Origin: Zygnema circumcarinatum
Lineage: Eukaryota; Streptophyta; Zygnematophyceae; Zygnematales; Zygnemataceae
Length of the DNA stretch: 64,000 nt
Direction of reading: 5' to 3'
NCBI GenBank assembly: GCA_037447605.1
Contig: CM074810.1
Coordinates: 2,181,300 to 2,245,299 of the forward strand
The notes beneath the pieces are model-generated. The model made no database searches. It was not told where the DNA came from and worked only from the letters and a program-made list of their open reading frames with translations. Shown here in pieces: positions 45,501-57,048 of the stretch (position 1 is its first letter; every line of letters begins with the position of its first letter). A program made the translations under genes and the position numbers.

Positions 45501-47192
45501 AACAATGCATGTTTCAAAGAATCGACCTTGGAACGTGAAGTTGCCCAAATGCTCATTCAGCTTTCCTGGTTTGAGTTGAGCCTGGTCTCCTAAAAACTTT
45601 ACCACACCTTCCTGTGTATAGGAAGTACTCCCCCATATCCATATCGTCCTCGTAACCGCCTGACAATGCAACAGATTGCGCCCCATAATCTGACTGCCCA
45701 GCAATGCCTGCAACATGTGGGAAATGTGCTCCCCACTGGCGGCATTCCATGCGATCCTCCCACGTTTCACCGACCATCACGCCTTGGCCTCTCTGAGGAT
45801 CAAACTCCTTTGTTATGGGTCCAAAGTGGTCGGGCGCAATAGTCACAAAAATGCGACCGCTGCAGGCATTGGCTTTGCCGCTCTTGACAGCACGTTCTGA
45901 AGTGAACGCCTTCTCAGGCCGCTGCTCATTTGCAATTCGTTGATGCTCTTTATACATCTCACTTTTCTCGCTTTTTGATCCGGAAGCTGAAGCTGCCTTC
46001 GCAAGCCGGACGGCGACCACCAGAGTAGAGTTGATACGAGGCTGGGAGGCCAGTTTTGGAGGGATGACTGCGCGGCATTTTGCACAGGTTCGTTTGCCTT
46101 GACCTATCCACCTTGTAAAACATTTGAGGCAAAAATTGTGTCCGCAGGCGGTCTGTGGCGTTCAAACAAAGTGGAAGTTAGGCCCTCCCACCTACATGCA
46201 TCGTCTGCTGCGTAGTTATTTTGCAATGTAGTCCACGAATCAACCTTGGAAGACCTTGTCGTCTCTCGCTCTCTCTCCCTCGCAATCACTTTCCCCACTC
46301 TCTCCCTGTCGGTCTCTCTCTCCCTCTCTCACACCTTGTCAACAATGGCTAACTCCAAACAAAAAAAAAGGGGAAAAAGAGAGCTGCCATGTGCATTTTG
46401 CGACCTATGAAGCTCAACGGTCTCACGGATAGTTGTTACTGCGTTGATTTCCTTACTTCGCAGTACTATGGCTTAACCAGGAGGGGTTGCATAGGTTCTA
46501 TTCGCTGTGAAAGGCATCATTTATAGAAAAATAAGGTATATTATCCATAGTGTTGCGCTGAAGAGCAGGCCAAGTGCCACCGAAACGCAAGCATTTCGCC
46601 AATCCATTCAGAGCTCCCACAAAAACGACCCACTTACCGTAACAGGCCGATCAACAAGCTGTAAACAGATCGAGCAGTTCAGTTTGTCGTCCAAAATATT
46701 CGGTACAGCGTCGCTCTTCACTGCCGCCTTGGGAGGATCCTCTCCCTCTCCCTCTGCCTTGCCCTTTCCACGACCAGTTGTCCGCCTCCTCTTCCCAGAC
46801 CCTCCCTCCTCATTTCCTATCGTACCTGAAGAATCCGCAGAGAAAATATCCTGCCTCTGTCTCGCCTTCTCCTCCTCTGTCAAGCTGTCATCCGCCTGAA
46901 TGGCTCTCGCTTTTGCTACCAGACTGCCTGCAGGCAGAGCCGATGCAAGAAGTTGTTGCTGCTGCTGCACAGAGGCAGCTCCCTCCAAGCCACTCCCTGT
47001 AGTGCCCATGCTGCAGTCAGGACATTTCCAGTCATGGAGGGAGGCCTCTCCTGCAGCGGAGGTGGAGAGGCAGGCGGCGTGCCAAGGGCTGCTGCAGCTG
47101 CTGCACACGAGGCACTCTTCTTCCGGTGGAGTGCCATGGCACTTCATGCACTCGCCGTCCGTGTCCAGGGGCAGTTCTAGCACGGCCGCCAT
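42514..47192 (-). CDS. ORTHRUS/VIM-like PHD-RING-SRA-RING E3 ubiquitin ligase, 10 exons
   Basis: Exons on the minus strand: 47192-46638, 46152-45608, 45423-45298, 45124-45025, 44741-44680, 44445-44343, 44145-44022, 43623-43403, 43296-42913, 42630-42514. They give 778 residues in phase. Order of domains: PHD finger (CMKCHGTPPEEECLVCSSC, about 15-62); RING1 (CSICLQLVDRPVTTACGHNF, about 173-215); SRA/YDG domain (about 284-465) with GVMVGETWEDRMECRQWGAH, then GIAGQSDYGAQSVALSGGYE and the NKR finger SGNKRTNK; RING2 (CKVCGKVLNFPVSTPCGHNF, about 540-600). A basic C-terminus follows. In plants these proteins bind hemimethylated CpG through SRA and are needed with MET1 for maintenance methylation; the RINGs ubiquitinate. 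The 128-residue acidic exon after RING2 makes the protein longer than the Arabidopsis members. Nuclear. The gene diverges from the CCCH gene. Confidence 0.95.
44857..44960 (+). repeat. Dispersed repeat, copy B (inside an ORTHRUS-like intron)
   Basis: Same ordered blocks as copy A at 38416, here inside the intron 44742-45024 and antisense to the host gene. Its right half also resembles copy C at 53107. Confidence 0.7.
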
Positions 47193-47946
47193 GGCTGCTA
47201 GGGGCTCCTCCTCCCTCTCCCTCGCTCGCTCTCTCCCTCTCTCCCTCTCACTCCCTGCGAGGGAGGGAGGGCGGGAGAGGGACCCAAAATTGGCCTCCGT
47301 TCACTTTCAAAAAGTGGACTGCATCACGAAGGTTTGAAAGTGGCCAAATTCTTTCAGCCGGCGGGAATTGGTTGGCTGACTTATCAACCAAGCCAAGCCA
47401 AGCCAGGCCAAGCCAAGCCAAGCTAAGCTAAGCCATGCCAAGCCAAGCCAAGTCAAGCCAAGCCAAGCTAAGCCAAGCCAAGCCAAGCCAATCGAAGTCA
47501 AGCCAAGCTAAGCCACGTCAAGCAAGCCAAGCCAAGCCAAGCCAAGTCAAGCCAAGCCAAGCCAAGCCAAGCCAAGCCAAGCCAAGCCAAGCCAAGCCAA
47601 GCTAAGTTAAGTCAAGCCAAGTCAAGTCAAGCTAAAGCCAAGCGAAGCCACGCCAAGCCAAGCCAAGCCGAGCCAAGCCAATGGTTGGTTGCCAGCTATT
47701 GCTGAGCCAATGGTTGCCAACCATTGCTGAGCCAAATACCAATGGTTAGCGGGGCTCGACGCCATTGGCAATCGCTGGTCGCCATTTGCTGCAGTTCCTG
47801 CGCTCCCCTCCCCCACTGCAGCTTTGCGAGCAGATCCTCCGCCACTCTCTCGCAGCGGCTAAGATTAGGGTTCCGCCGCATCAGGAGGAGGAGGAGCTGC
47901 TGGGGTTATTTGCAGCATGCTTTAGGGTTCAGAGCCTTCCGTCGCC
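47193..47946. promoter_or_regulatory. Divergent promoter region of the ORTHRUS-like and CCCH genes
   Basis: 755 bases hold both promoters. Besides the AAGCC array it contains two TTAGGGTT telobox-like motifs just upstream of the CCCH start codon (about 47864 and 47921). Confidence 0.5.
47390..47690 (+). repeat. AAGCC pentanucleotide array
   Basis: About 300 bases of (AAGCC)n with AAGTC and AAGCT variants, between the divergent ORTHRUS-like and CCCH genes. The variants are mostly C-to-T changes. Confidence 0.9.
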
Positions 47947-50900
47947 ATGTTTCCTCCGCAGTACCTCCCTCAACAAGACTCCATTCTTGGAAAGTCCGCA
48001 GAACCTCCTCCCATGGCCTCCTCCTCTTTTCAGCCAAACCCTAACCTTAACCCTAATCCTAGCCCTAGCCCTAGCCCTAGCCCTAGCCCTAACCCTAACC
48101 CTAACCCTAACCCTATCAGCCACCCGCTCCTCCCTTCGCCCTCTCACCCTCCTGCATCCTCTCCCACTCCGTCCAGCCATTCATACCGCTCCCTTCGCCC
48201 TCCTTTCTCTCCCTCTCCTTCTCCCTCTGCAGCCAGCAATGGCGGAGCGATCTTACACCCGCCACTCCTTCCCTCAGGCCGACCCTCCCGCTTTTCCTTC
48301 TCCACTCCTCTCCCTCCTCCTCCCTCTCTCCCCCCTGCTCACCTTTCCCCACGCCCCCTCCCTCTCCCACCCTTTAACTCCTCCCCTGCCCCTCCTCTCC
48401 CCTCCCCTGCCTTTTCTCTTCCCTCTCTCACCTCCACTCTCACTCCACCTCTCCCTCCCTCTCCCACGCACCCTGCTGACCCCGAGCTCAAGAAGAACAT
48501 CGAAATGCTTGCCGGCCGCGTTGCAAAGTTTGGCAAAGAGTTTGAAGAGAAGGTGCGCGTGAATCAGGCAGGGGACCCTCGCTTTGCGTTTCTTCATGGG
48601 GGACCTCCTATGAGCGAGATGGGCATAGCGCTGGCATACTATGAGTATAAGAAGAGGCAGCTCTCCCTGCCTGAGCAGCAAGAGCCTCCTGCAGCTCTGA
48701 AGGAGACTGAGGAGAAGCCCCCATCTCCTTCAGGCTCAGACGTCGACATGGAAGGTGAGTACGGAATCAAACACTAGGTTGAGTTTTTTTTTTTTTTTCT
48801 TATTCTGATGTTTATTTTGAGGAATTCTCAAAGTTCTTTTTTTTTGTGGGAATTTGATTAATGAAACTGTTTGGTTTTTCAGACGACTTCACATCTTCAG
48901 CAATGCCCCCACAACAGCCGAAAGTAAATAAAGACATTTCGGAACGCGTGGGAGGACAGTCTGCTACAGCCTCTGAGCCAGCTGCCTCCCTTAGGGAGAG
49001 CTCAAATTCTGCTGCAGAGCACCATACTGTAACGGCTACAAGCGAGCTACTGTATGATTCGTCAGCAGCCATGAAGAGCTGGGAGAGCGAGAGAGAAGCG
49101 GATCAAAAGAGAAAGCATAAAGGGTGGGAGGGGGAAGGTGGAACAATACAAGGTATGTTGTTTTTCTTTACCCGAAAAAAGCATAGAACGTACGTTATGT
49201 ATAAATTTTAAGGAAAGAAAACTGCGGAACCCTAAAAAGTTTTGGAATTTGAATAAGCTTTTACCCTTTTTCGGTGCAGCTGAGGAAGAAGTGCCTGGGG
49301 GAGGAGTCCGTTCTGCAGCTATTGAAGTGGAAACTTCTCAAAAGGAAAGTTTTGGCGGTAGGGTGGGAGGTGTGAAGGTTTTGGTAGCTGAAAAAGGAGC
49401 TACAATTGATAGGCATATAGTTGAGCAAGCTTCGATGGACGAAAAGAGAGAGAGGAACAACGAGAGAGTTGATGAAAGGTTTACTTCCATAAGGGATTAC
49501 GAAGAAGCAGCAAATGTTATAAGCGAAGGGTATGCCAATAGATCTGGGGACGACTTGACCAGGAAAGGCAGAGTGGATGAGTTTGGGAGGTTGGTAAGAG
49601 AGGGTGGTAGTGCTAGTGAGAGTGAGGGGGAGGGCAGGGGAGTAAGACGTGTTGCGAATGGGAGTAGGAGTCGAAGTCCGGAGGAGGAAAAGAGGAGGGG
49701 AAGGAACTTGAGCAGCAGAAGTCGGTCTCCTCAGCGACGAAACCGCCGGAGAAGTCGAAGGTGATTTTCTAATGTTTGTCCTTAGAATGATTTTATTTTT
49801 GTTAAATTAGAAACATTCAGCAATACTCGTCTTTAACTCAAGCTCAATTTCGTTTTTTTGTTTCTCTCAGTCGAACTCCGCCGAGGCGGCGTACACCGCC
49901 CCGTGAATCTTGGCGGGGTTCCGACAGTTTCGGTGAGAGAGGGGAGCGGTACAGGGAAGGAGGGAGGCCAGAGAGAGTAGGCAGGTGGGAGAGAGGGGGG
50001 GAGTGGGGCAGGGAGGAGGGGAAGAGAAGAAGCAATTGGGACAGAAACGAAGATGAAAGTCCCGGCAATTGGGAGCACAGGGAGAGAGAGGAGAGGGATC
50101 CGCGGAGAGGACGGGGAGGGAGAGCTGATGGGAGAGGGGAGAGAGGCAGGACTGGAGAGAGCAGAAGCTTGGCTCCGGGTGGGAGAGGAGGGGTGTCAGG
50201 GACAGCCAACCGGCTTGCATGTTTCGACTTTTCGAAAGGCAGATGCTATAGAAGTGACTGCAGATTTCTTCATGATATGGGAGAGAGTGAGGGTGGGAGA
50301 AGGGAGGGAGGGAAAAGTGAGGGAGGGGTCGAGGGGCGGAAGGAGAGCGATCTAGAAAATGAAAAAGGTTGGGCTGGAAGGCCATCGGGAGGAGGAGGTT
50401 TTAAAGCGGCAGAAGAAAGGAGAGCAGGGAGGAGAGGATGGGATGATGGTGGGAGGGGACTTCCAGAAGTAGGAGACCGTGGAGGGAGAGAGAACGGAGA
50501 TAGTCATTCTATGCCCCAGTCCTCTGCTGATATTGCCGGAAATCGAGAGCTCAGAGAGGCACGTGTGGGAGCAGTAGGGCATTCCTCTCTCCCTTCCTCG
50601 ACCTTCACTCGAGGAGAGGCTGAAGAGATGCAGAACTCTAGAAATCCATTTTTGGATAATAGAGAAAGTGCAGATCCTCATGCTGCAGCTAATGCAGGTT
50701 TAATTAGCAGAGACATTGCAGCAAATATTCCGTCCTCGCAGCCATCCTCCGTCGCCTTTCCTTCATATAATGGAACTCCCTCCGCCCCCTCCCTCAAATC
50801 CTCCGCGGATTCTGGAGACCTCCCACCCGGGATTCCCCCATCTGCTCCTTTTCATACTCAGATAAGGGAGAGCAGCTTCTTCCCTCGGCCCCCCTCTCTC

Positions 50901-52330
50901 CCCCTCTCTCTCCTTCCCTCTCTCCTTCCCTCTCTTCCTCCGTCCGTCCCTCCTCCCTCACTACCACCAATGGGGCCTCCCACCTGGCATGCCCCTCAAG
51001 TTCCCAATATCCCTCCCCTAAATGTTGCTCCGCCGGGAACGATTTCTTTGCATGGTGTTGCTCCGTTCAAATATACAACTTCACAGACATATGGAAAACC
51101 ACCACATCAATACGATCCTTTAGCAGATAGTTTAGAGCCTAATTACCAAACTGGAGCTCCTACAGGGCCTGTTCTCCCGTCTCTACCTCAACTACCCCCT
51201 CAACCCTCTCTCCCCTCTCAACCTTCCCTACCGCCTTCCCTGCCACCTCTATTACAAGCCCCAGTTCCTTCAACAAGAATTCAAATATATTCCAATATAC
51301 ATGAAGGCTACAATATCAATGACATGCAGCTGACCGGGTCTCCCTTGACGCCTCCTTCAGAACCCCCCCAAAGCCAACACAATCTCGTCCAGGACTTAGC
51401 CGAAATAGCAGAGGGACAGGAGAAGGATACTTTGTATGGAGAAAGTGTTGGAAGGCAGGTAAAAGAGGGTAAAATAGGGGTAGTAGATTTGCCTAAAGAG
51501 TCGCACAACACCACCCGACCTTCACAGCCTCCTCTGCAGGGAGAGATAGAGGGAGAGAATGTAGGAGAGGGAGAGGCCGCAGGGGAGGGAGAGGGGGTGG
51601 GAGCAGGAGGCCTTGATGACGAGGAGGAAGGAGGGGCGGGAGAGGAGAAGGGAGAGACGAAAAAGGAGAGAGAGAGTGGGAGAAAGCCCAAGGGAGCAGG
51701 CCTTCTGAGGTCTGCTATTGCAGAGTGTGTAAAGGATGCTCTAAAGCCTGCTTGGAAAGGAGGCCAAATGAGTAAGGAGGCTTTCAAAACTATTGCAAAA
51801 AAGGCAGTAGATAAAGTGATGGGCGCTGTATCTCCCACTCAAATGCCTAAGCATCAAAGGCAGGTAGAAGCTTTCATGACGGCGCCAAGGAAGGAGAAAA
51901 TCGCAAAACTTGTGCAGGTGAGAGTGGAAGCTTACTTCTCTCCTCCCTCCCCTCCCCCCCTCCCCCCTTTTCTCTCTCTCTCTCGCTGCCTCTCTCCACC
52001 CACTCGTTCACCCCCCCCACTCTACCCCTCCTATTTCCTCCCTCGAGTCCCCTCTATCTAATGTCCGCTTCCTCCCCTTGGGCCCGTCTGAACTATCGCT
52101 CTCCCTCTCTCTTATATATCGTTCTCTGGCCTCTCCCCCATCCCTCGGTCTCTCTCCCACTCCTATTTAGAGAACGAGGTGGTACATGCATTGTTGGAAC
52201 TGGTTTGGTTCTGGTTAACAGTTTCCTGTCGCTTTTGTTTTTCTTCTTCCCCCCCCCCCCCGTTTGTTGGATTAAAAAAAAAAATCGTTCTTCTCTGCAG
52301 GGCTATGTGGAGAAATTTGCGCCAAAGTGA
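47947..52330 (+). CDS. SURP/RS/CCCH zinc-finger nuclear RNA-binding protein with C-terminal SRI-like domain, 5 exons
   Basis: Exons 47947-48754, 48883-49152, 49280-49760, 49871-51917, 52301-52330, 1211 residues, phases agree. In order: a Pro/Ser/Asn-rich N-terminus; a SURP module (about 180-235: LAGRVAKFGKEFEEKV and PRFAFLHG); an Arg/Ser- and Arg/Gly-rich region (about 490-640, SRSRSPEEEKRR, SRSRSPQRR); one CCCH finger C-x7-C-x4-C-x3-H (CFDFSKGRC, CRFLH); a long Pro-rich disordered region; and a C-terminal helical domain (LRSAIAECVKDALKPAWKGG through GYVEKFAPK) like the SRI-type end of plant C3H38/C3H55 proteins. SURP and RS regions point to pre-mRNA splicing, and SRI domains bind the phosphorylated RNA polymerase II tail. 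Nuclear localisation is inferred. Part of the N-terminus is encoded by a telomere-like repeat. Confidence 0.85.
48036..48116 (+). repeat. Telomere-like CCCTAA/CCCTAG repeat inside a coding exon
   Basis: About 13 hexamers, read in frame as Pro-Asn and Pro-Ser dipeptides in the N-terminus of the CCCH protein. Because the unit is a multiple of three, length changes keep the frame. Confidence 0.85.
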
Positions 52331-53507
52331 AGTATTTCAGCAGCCTCGCATCTCGCGGAACTTCTAAATTTTGGAACAACTCCAACAAAACAGAACCTTG
52401 CGGTGAACACCACACCTGTGAAATATATAGAGGGTACTTCACCGCTTTCAGCAACATGCAGAAGGCGTGAAGGAAGCAAAGGACCTCCTTCAAACCCTAA
52501 ACCGGAAGCCCGAAAAGTCCTGAACCCTGAAGTCTTCGGTAGGCCCTAATTGCTTCTCACTTGTAGACTCATCCTCCCATATGTACGGTATGCAGCTATG
52601 TTCCGGGTGGGAATAGGACGAAAAGTTGTAAGGTAAGCCCTCCCTCTTATAAAGAGAAGGTATGGCCTTTGAGCTGCCCTTTTGGATCCTCTCTTTTCTT
52701 TTCTTTACAGGCAAGCTCGATGAAGAAAAGGAGAGGAGCCTGGAGGCTTAATCTGAAGAATTTTCGTGGTTTCTTGTCCCTTCTGTTGGTTTGATGAATG
52801 GGCTTTTGGTTGGGTAGGTTAAGTGAAACAGGGTGAGAAAGAGCGGGAGCGGGACTTTGTTTTTTTGGTTTTCATTCACTTGGGGGTGGTTTGGAATGGC
52901 TGACTTTTGTGTTTAGCTTATCCTTAAGCTCATGTACGTGAAAAGTAAAAAGTAATAGACATTTTTCAGATTCAAGATAACAGAAGTATCCCTTCAAATT
53001 TACCACCAAAAACACCGCCGTGTGCCCTCTGTGAGTTATGTCCAAGACTTGGCAATCAAACCAACACGGACAAAACTTGCCATTCTGTGCACATTGCACA
53101 CTTTTTGCACATGACCAAAAGCAAGATGGGCAACCATGATCGGTCACAAAAGACCTAAGGACGAAAGAAAAAGCCTATGAGCTTCTGGGCTGTATTGAAA
53201 GCGACCAAAAACTTGTTTCAATTTTATTTCCCCTAGTCCTGCCTAACCGTTTAATATCGTCATATCGTACGTATTCGATATATCGCAATATAGATATACG
53301 GTAGTTACCGAAACCGAACCTATCAAAATATCGGCAATATCGTGTTTGCGATATATCTAGTACAATATCGATACTGTAGCGCAGCCAATATTTCAACGCC
53401 AAACTGACGCAGAGATTTCCCTGCTCTTCTCAACTGCTCACGCTTAACAGCGACCATAGAACCTCCCGACTTTCTGCCTCTCTGTTCCTCGTCCCCCTCG
53501 CGGCAGC
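52331..53507. other. Intergenic between CCCH gene and amidase gene
   Basis: No coding sequence recognised. Contains repeat copy C (53107-53175) and a stretch rich in CGATAT/ATATCG words (53255-53390). Confidence 0.55.
53107..53175 (+). repeat. Dispersed repeat, copy C (diverged)
   Basis: Ordered blocks CACATGACCAAAA, GGGCAACCATGA, GGTCACAAAAGACCT and AAGGACGAAAG match the right half of copy B (ACATGGACAAAA, GGGGAACCACGA, GGTCGCAAAGGACCT, GAGGACAAAC). Confidence 0.55.
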
Positions 53508-54925
53508 ATGGCGGCCATGGCGGAGGAGGAGGTCCAGCAAGCGGAGAAGGAGCTTCGAGCCGCCATTGATGGAGCTCTCGCAGCAGCAGATCTGTGGGAG
53601 CCCTCTCTCTGCGCGCTTCTTCCTCTTCCGGGGGAGTCATGGCGGCGGTATGCGGCCCTCTCTGCCTCTCTGCTTGCAAATTAGGGCTGACGTGGCTTAC
53701 ATTGCATTGGGATCTGTTTTGTACATACATTTTTAACATTATGGAGTTCTTAAAGTTTTATCTGCTTTGATTTTGCAGGAGGTTGGAGAGGGAGGGAGAG
53801 GCGCTGATGGAGAGAGTGAGGGAGGGAGAGAGGGGGCCTCTTTTTGGGCAAATTGTTGGAATTAAGGTATTAATTATAAAGTGGGTTAAGATGGGTATTA
53901 AAATATCTTAATAATATTAATAAAAATTTAATGTTATATTGTGATGCTGTCGTCATGGAAGAACTCAAATAGATTAGGAAAGAACCCAGATTCTCCAGGA
54001 ACTCAGAAATATATATATATATATTTTTTTTTCTTACATACAGATGGGTAATTTTATTAAATCCCCAATGATGAAAATAAACATTTTTGCCAAATTTATA
54101 CTTTGTTATTTTTTTGTAGGATATTTTTAACGTAAACGGGCTACCAACTAAGGGAGGAAGCGAGCTTCCAGCCGAAGTACTGACAGGCGAAGAAGGGACT
54201 GTGAGCCTCAAAAGCGATTTATTGTATTTAAGTTATTTGGTTTTATTCATAATTGCAGCTCTCTATGTGCTAGAAAGTGATTCCCGTCGTCCTTCTAACT
54301 GCTTTACCTGTCATACCTGCCCTAGCTGCCATACCCGTAATACCTGTAATACCTGTAATACCTGTCCTTAATAGCTTCCAAATTGCCACCACTCTGCAGC
54401 TAATCAAGCGACTGCGGTCTGCGGGAGCGCTAATAATGGTGAGACTAAGCATCAAATAATGCTTTCAGAAATCTCAGCATATGTTGTTGTGAATGGTTTA
54501 CTTTCATATGGAAAAAAAATACATTTTCAAGTGTGAGGCAAAGAAGCATCATCATCATTGTTGTTGAAGCATGGAGCGCCACGATTGGACGGTCTTTTGA
54601 AAACCGATGTCTAAATGTCAACTCTATTTTGAGAGAGAGAGAGAGAGGGAGAGCGGGAGCGAGACTGAGGGAGAAGAGAGGGAGAGCGAGAGAGAGGGAG
54701 AGCGAGAGAGAGGGAGAGCGAAAGAGAGAGAGAGAGATCTCTACGTATAAGTGTATGTTTCGTCATTCCGTCTATAGACGACGACGAGAAGTAGACGATG
54801 TTCCATGTTGACCTGCGCAGGGTAAACTCACAACGACGGAATTCGCGTACTTCAAACCTGCTCCAACCGACAATCCACGCGCTCCGGTAAGGTTCTTCTG
54901 TTCCCCCCCCCACTCGCTCTCCCTT

Positions 54926-55011
<86 letters not shown>

Positions 55012-56961
55012 TCCCTCCCTCACTCTCCCTCTCACTCTCTCCCTCTCTCTCTCGCTCTCTCCCCTCCCTCCCCCCCTCCTTCCCACCTCCCCATCTCCTT
55101 CTACAATCAACTTGTTAAAACTCTTACATTTCGGAAATTTAGTACCTTAAAAATGCCCTACATTCCCCCCCCCCCCTCCCACCCCCCCTGTAGGGCCACA
55201 CTCCGGGCGGCTCAAGCAGCGGAAGTGCAGCTGCCGTAGCGGCGGGAATCTGCACAATTTCCGTAGGTAGTAACTGACATGGAACGCCTCCACTCGGATC
55301 AACTCTTTCGGATCAACTCTCTGCAGCTGCGGGATTAGGATTGCCGCTTTGATCCTGACGGTGTTGATCTTTCCCTTCTTGGATCCACCTACTCTGAGGT
55401 TCACAAACGTACGGATCCACTTCTCGGCCCGCGGCGTACTGTGGAGTGGTCGGGTTCAAACCTTCGTTTCGGCGAGTTCCACTCGACGGATATTTGGAGG
55501 TAAAAACAAAAAAAAAAATGAAAAAAGAAGGATAGATCTTCCAATTAGGGTTTGATGTTGAGGCCCATTTGTGGATTTTTCCCTTCCTTCGTTCTCTCGC
55601 ATTTTTCTTTTTTTATCACCCCTTCCCTTTTTTTTTTTTAGAACCCATTTTTTGAAATCTGTTGTCGCGCACATATTTTTTACCCAGTTCGCACCATCGC
55701 TCGACCATGTCGGATTTTTCGCAAAAACTGTTTCCCCCCTTTTGGCTTTATCTTCATCTGCATGCGATCGCTGGAAATCAGAAATGTTCCATTTGACTCC
55801 TGGAATGGAAAAGAAGAAAGGTATTTTTACCTTCCCTTTTTTTTTATTATAAAAAAAAAATCTCTCTCTCTCTCTCTCTCTCCCCTTTATCCCTTTCACC
55901 CTCTCTCTCTCTCACCCTCTCTCTCATTCTCCTGCCTTTTCTCGTCCTGTTGTAACTCTTTCCATGCTGACGTCAACAAATTTGCTTACAGGCACACCTT
56001 TGTCGCTTTACCGGTCCCCAACATGACACGTGTCGCCTCCCCATTGGCCCGCAGGGCGGCTGGCGGTGCCCGAAGGGACGTGGCTGCACTGCTGCGAAGA
56101 GAGCGCGATGGAGTCCTTCCGAGGGACTCTCCGAGACTTGGAGGGGGGCGGGTCAGATTCAACGACTTTGACTTGACTTGACTTGATTTGACTTGATTTG
56201 ACTTGACTCGGCTTGACTTGACTTGGCTTGGCTTGGCTTGGTTTGGCTTGGCTTGAGTTGACTCGACCTGGTTGACTAGACTTGACTACATTTGACTTGA
56301 CTTGACTTGAGTTGACTGGACTCACATTGACGGAAGTTTTTCACACAATGGCATTGTGCGCCATGCAGGTGGACCATTGACCACATTCCAATAATGGAAA
56401 ATTGGGAATCCATCGACAGGTAGACCATGCAAACCCTAAACTCGTCTCAAGTCTTTACTCCATTCTCGTTTTCAGGTAGAGGAGGAGACCCAATACGTTA
56501 TGCAATTATGGCCATTTTTTCTGCCATTTTCCAAAATTTCACATACTCCTTATATTCTGCACGATTGCCGCTTAAAATTTGATTCATTCCTACTGTATTT
56601 CCAATTATCTTGCTCAAGCTGAAGTAATTCAGACATAGATCTGAACAGTGGCTGCTTGCCTCCATGTGCATTTGCTCTGTTTGGCGAGCAGGGTTCCATG
56701 TGATGACTGGCGGTTCAACGGTCCGTAATTTGTCTCCATGTGTTCGTAGGGCTCACAGAGACCTCATGGCTTTGGAATGTGCGGCTATCCACTCCTCTTG
56801 GCTGGAGCTATATGGCAACCTCTACTCGTCACAAGTCAGCTCTCTCTCTCTCTCTCACTCTCTCTCTCTCTCTCTCTTTCTCTCGCTCTCTCTCTCTCTC
56901 TCCCCCTCTCCCCCTCTCCTCTCTCCCTCTCTTTCTATTTCTTTATCTCTCTCTCCCTCTC

Positions 56962-57010
<49 letters not shown>

Positions 57011-57017
57011 TCTCTCG

Positions 57018-57048
<31 letters not shown>

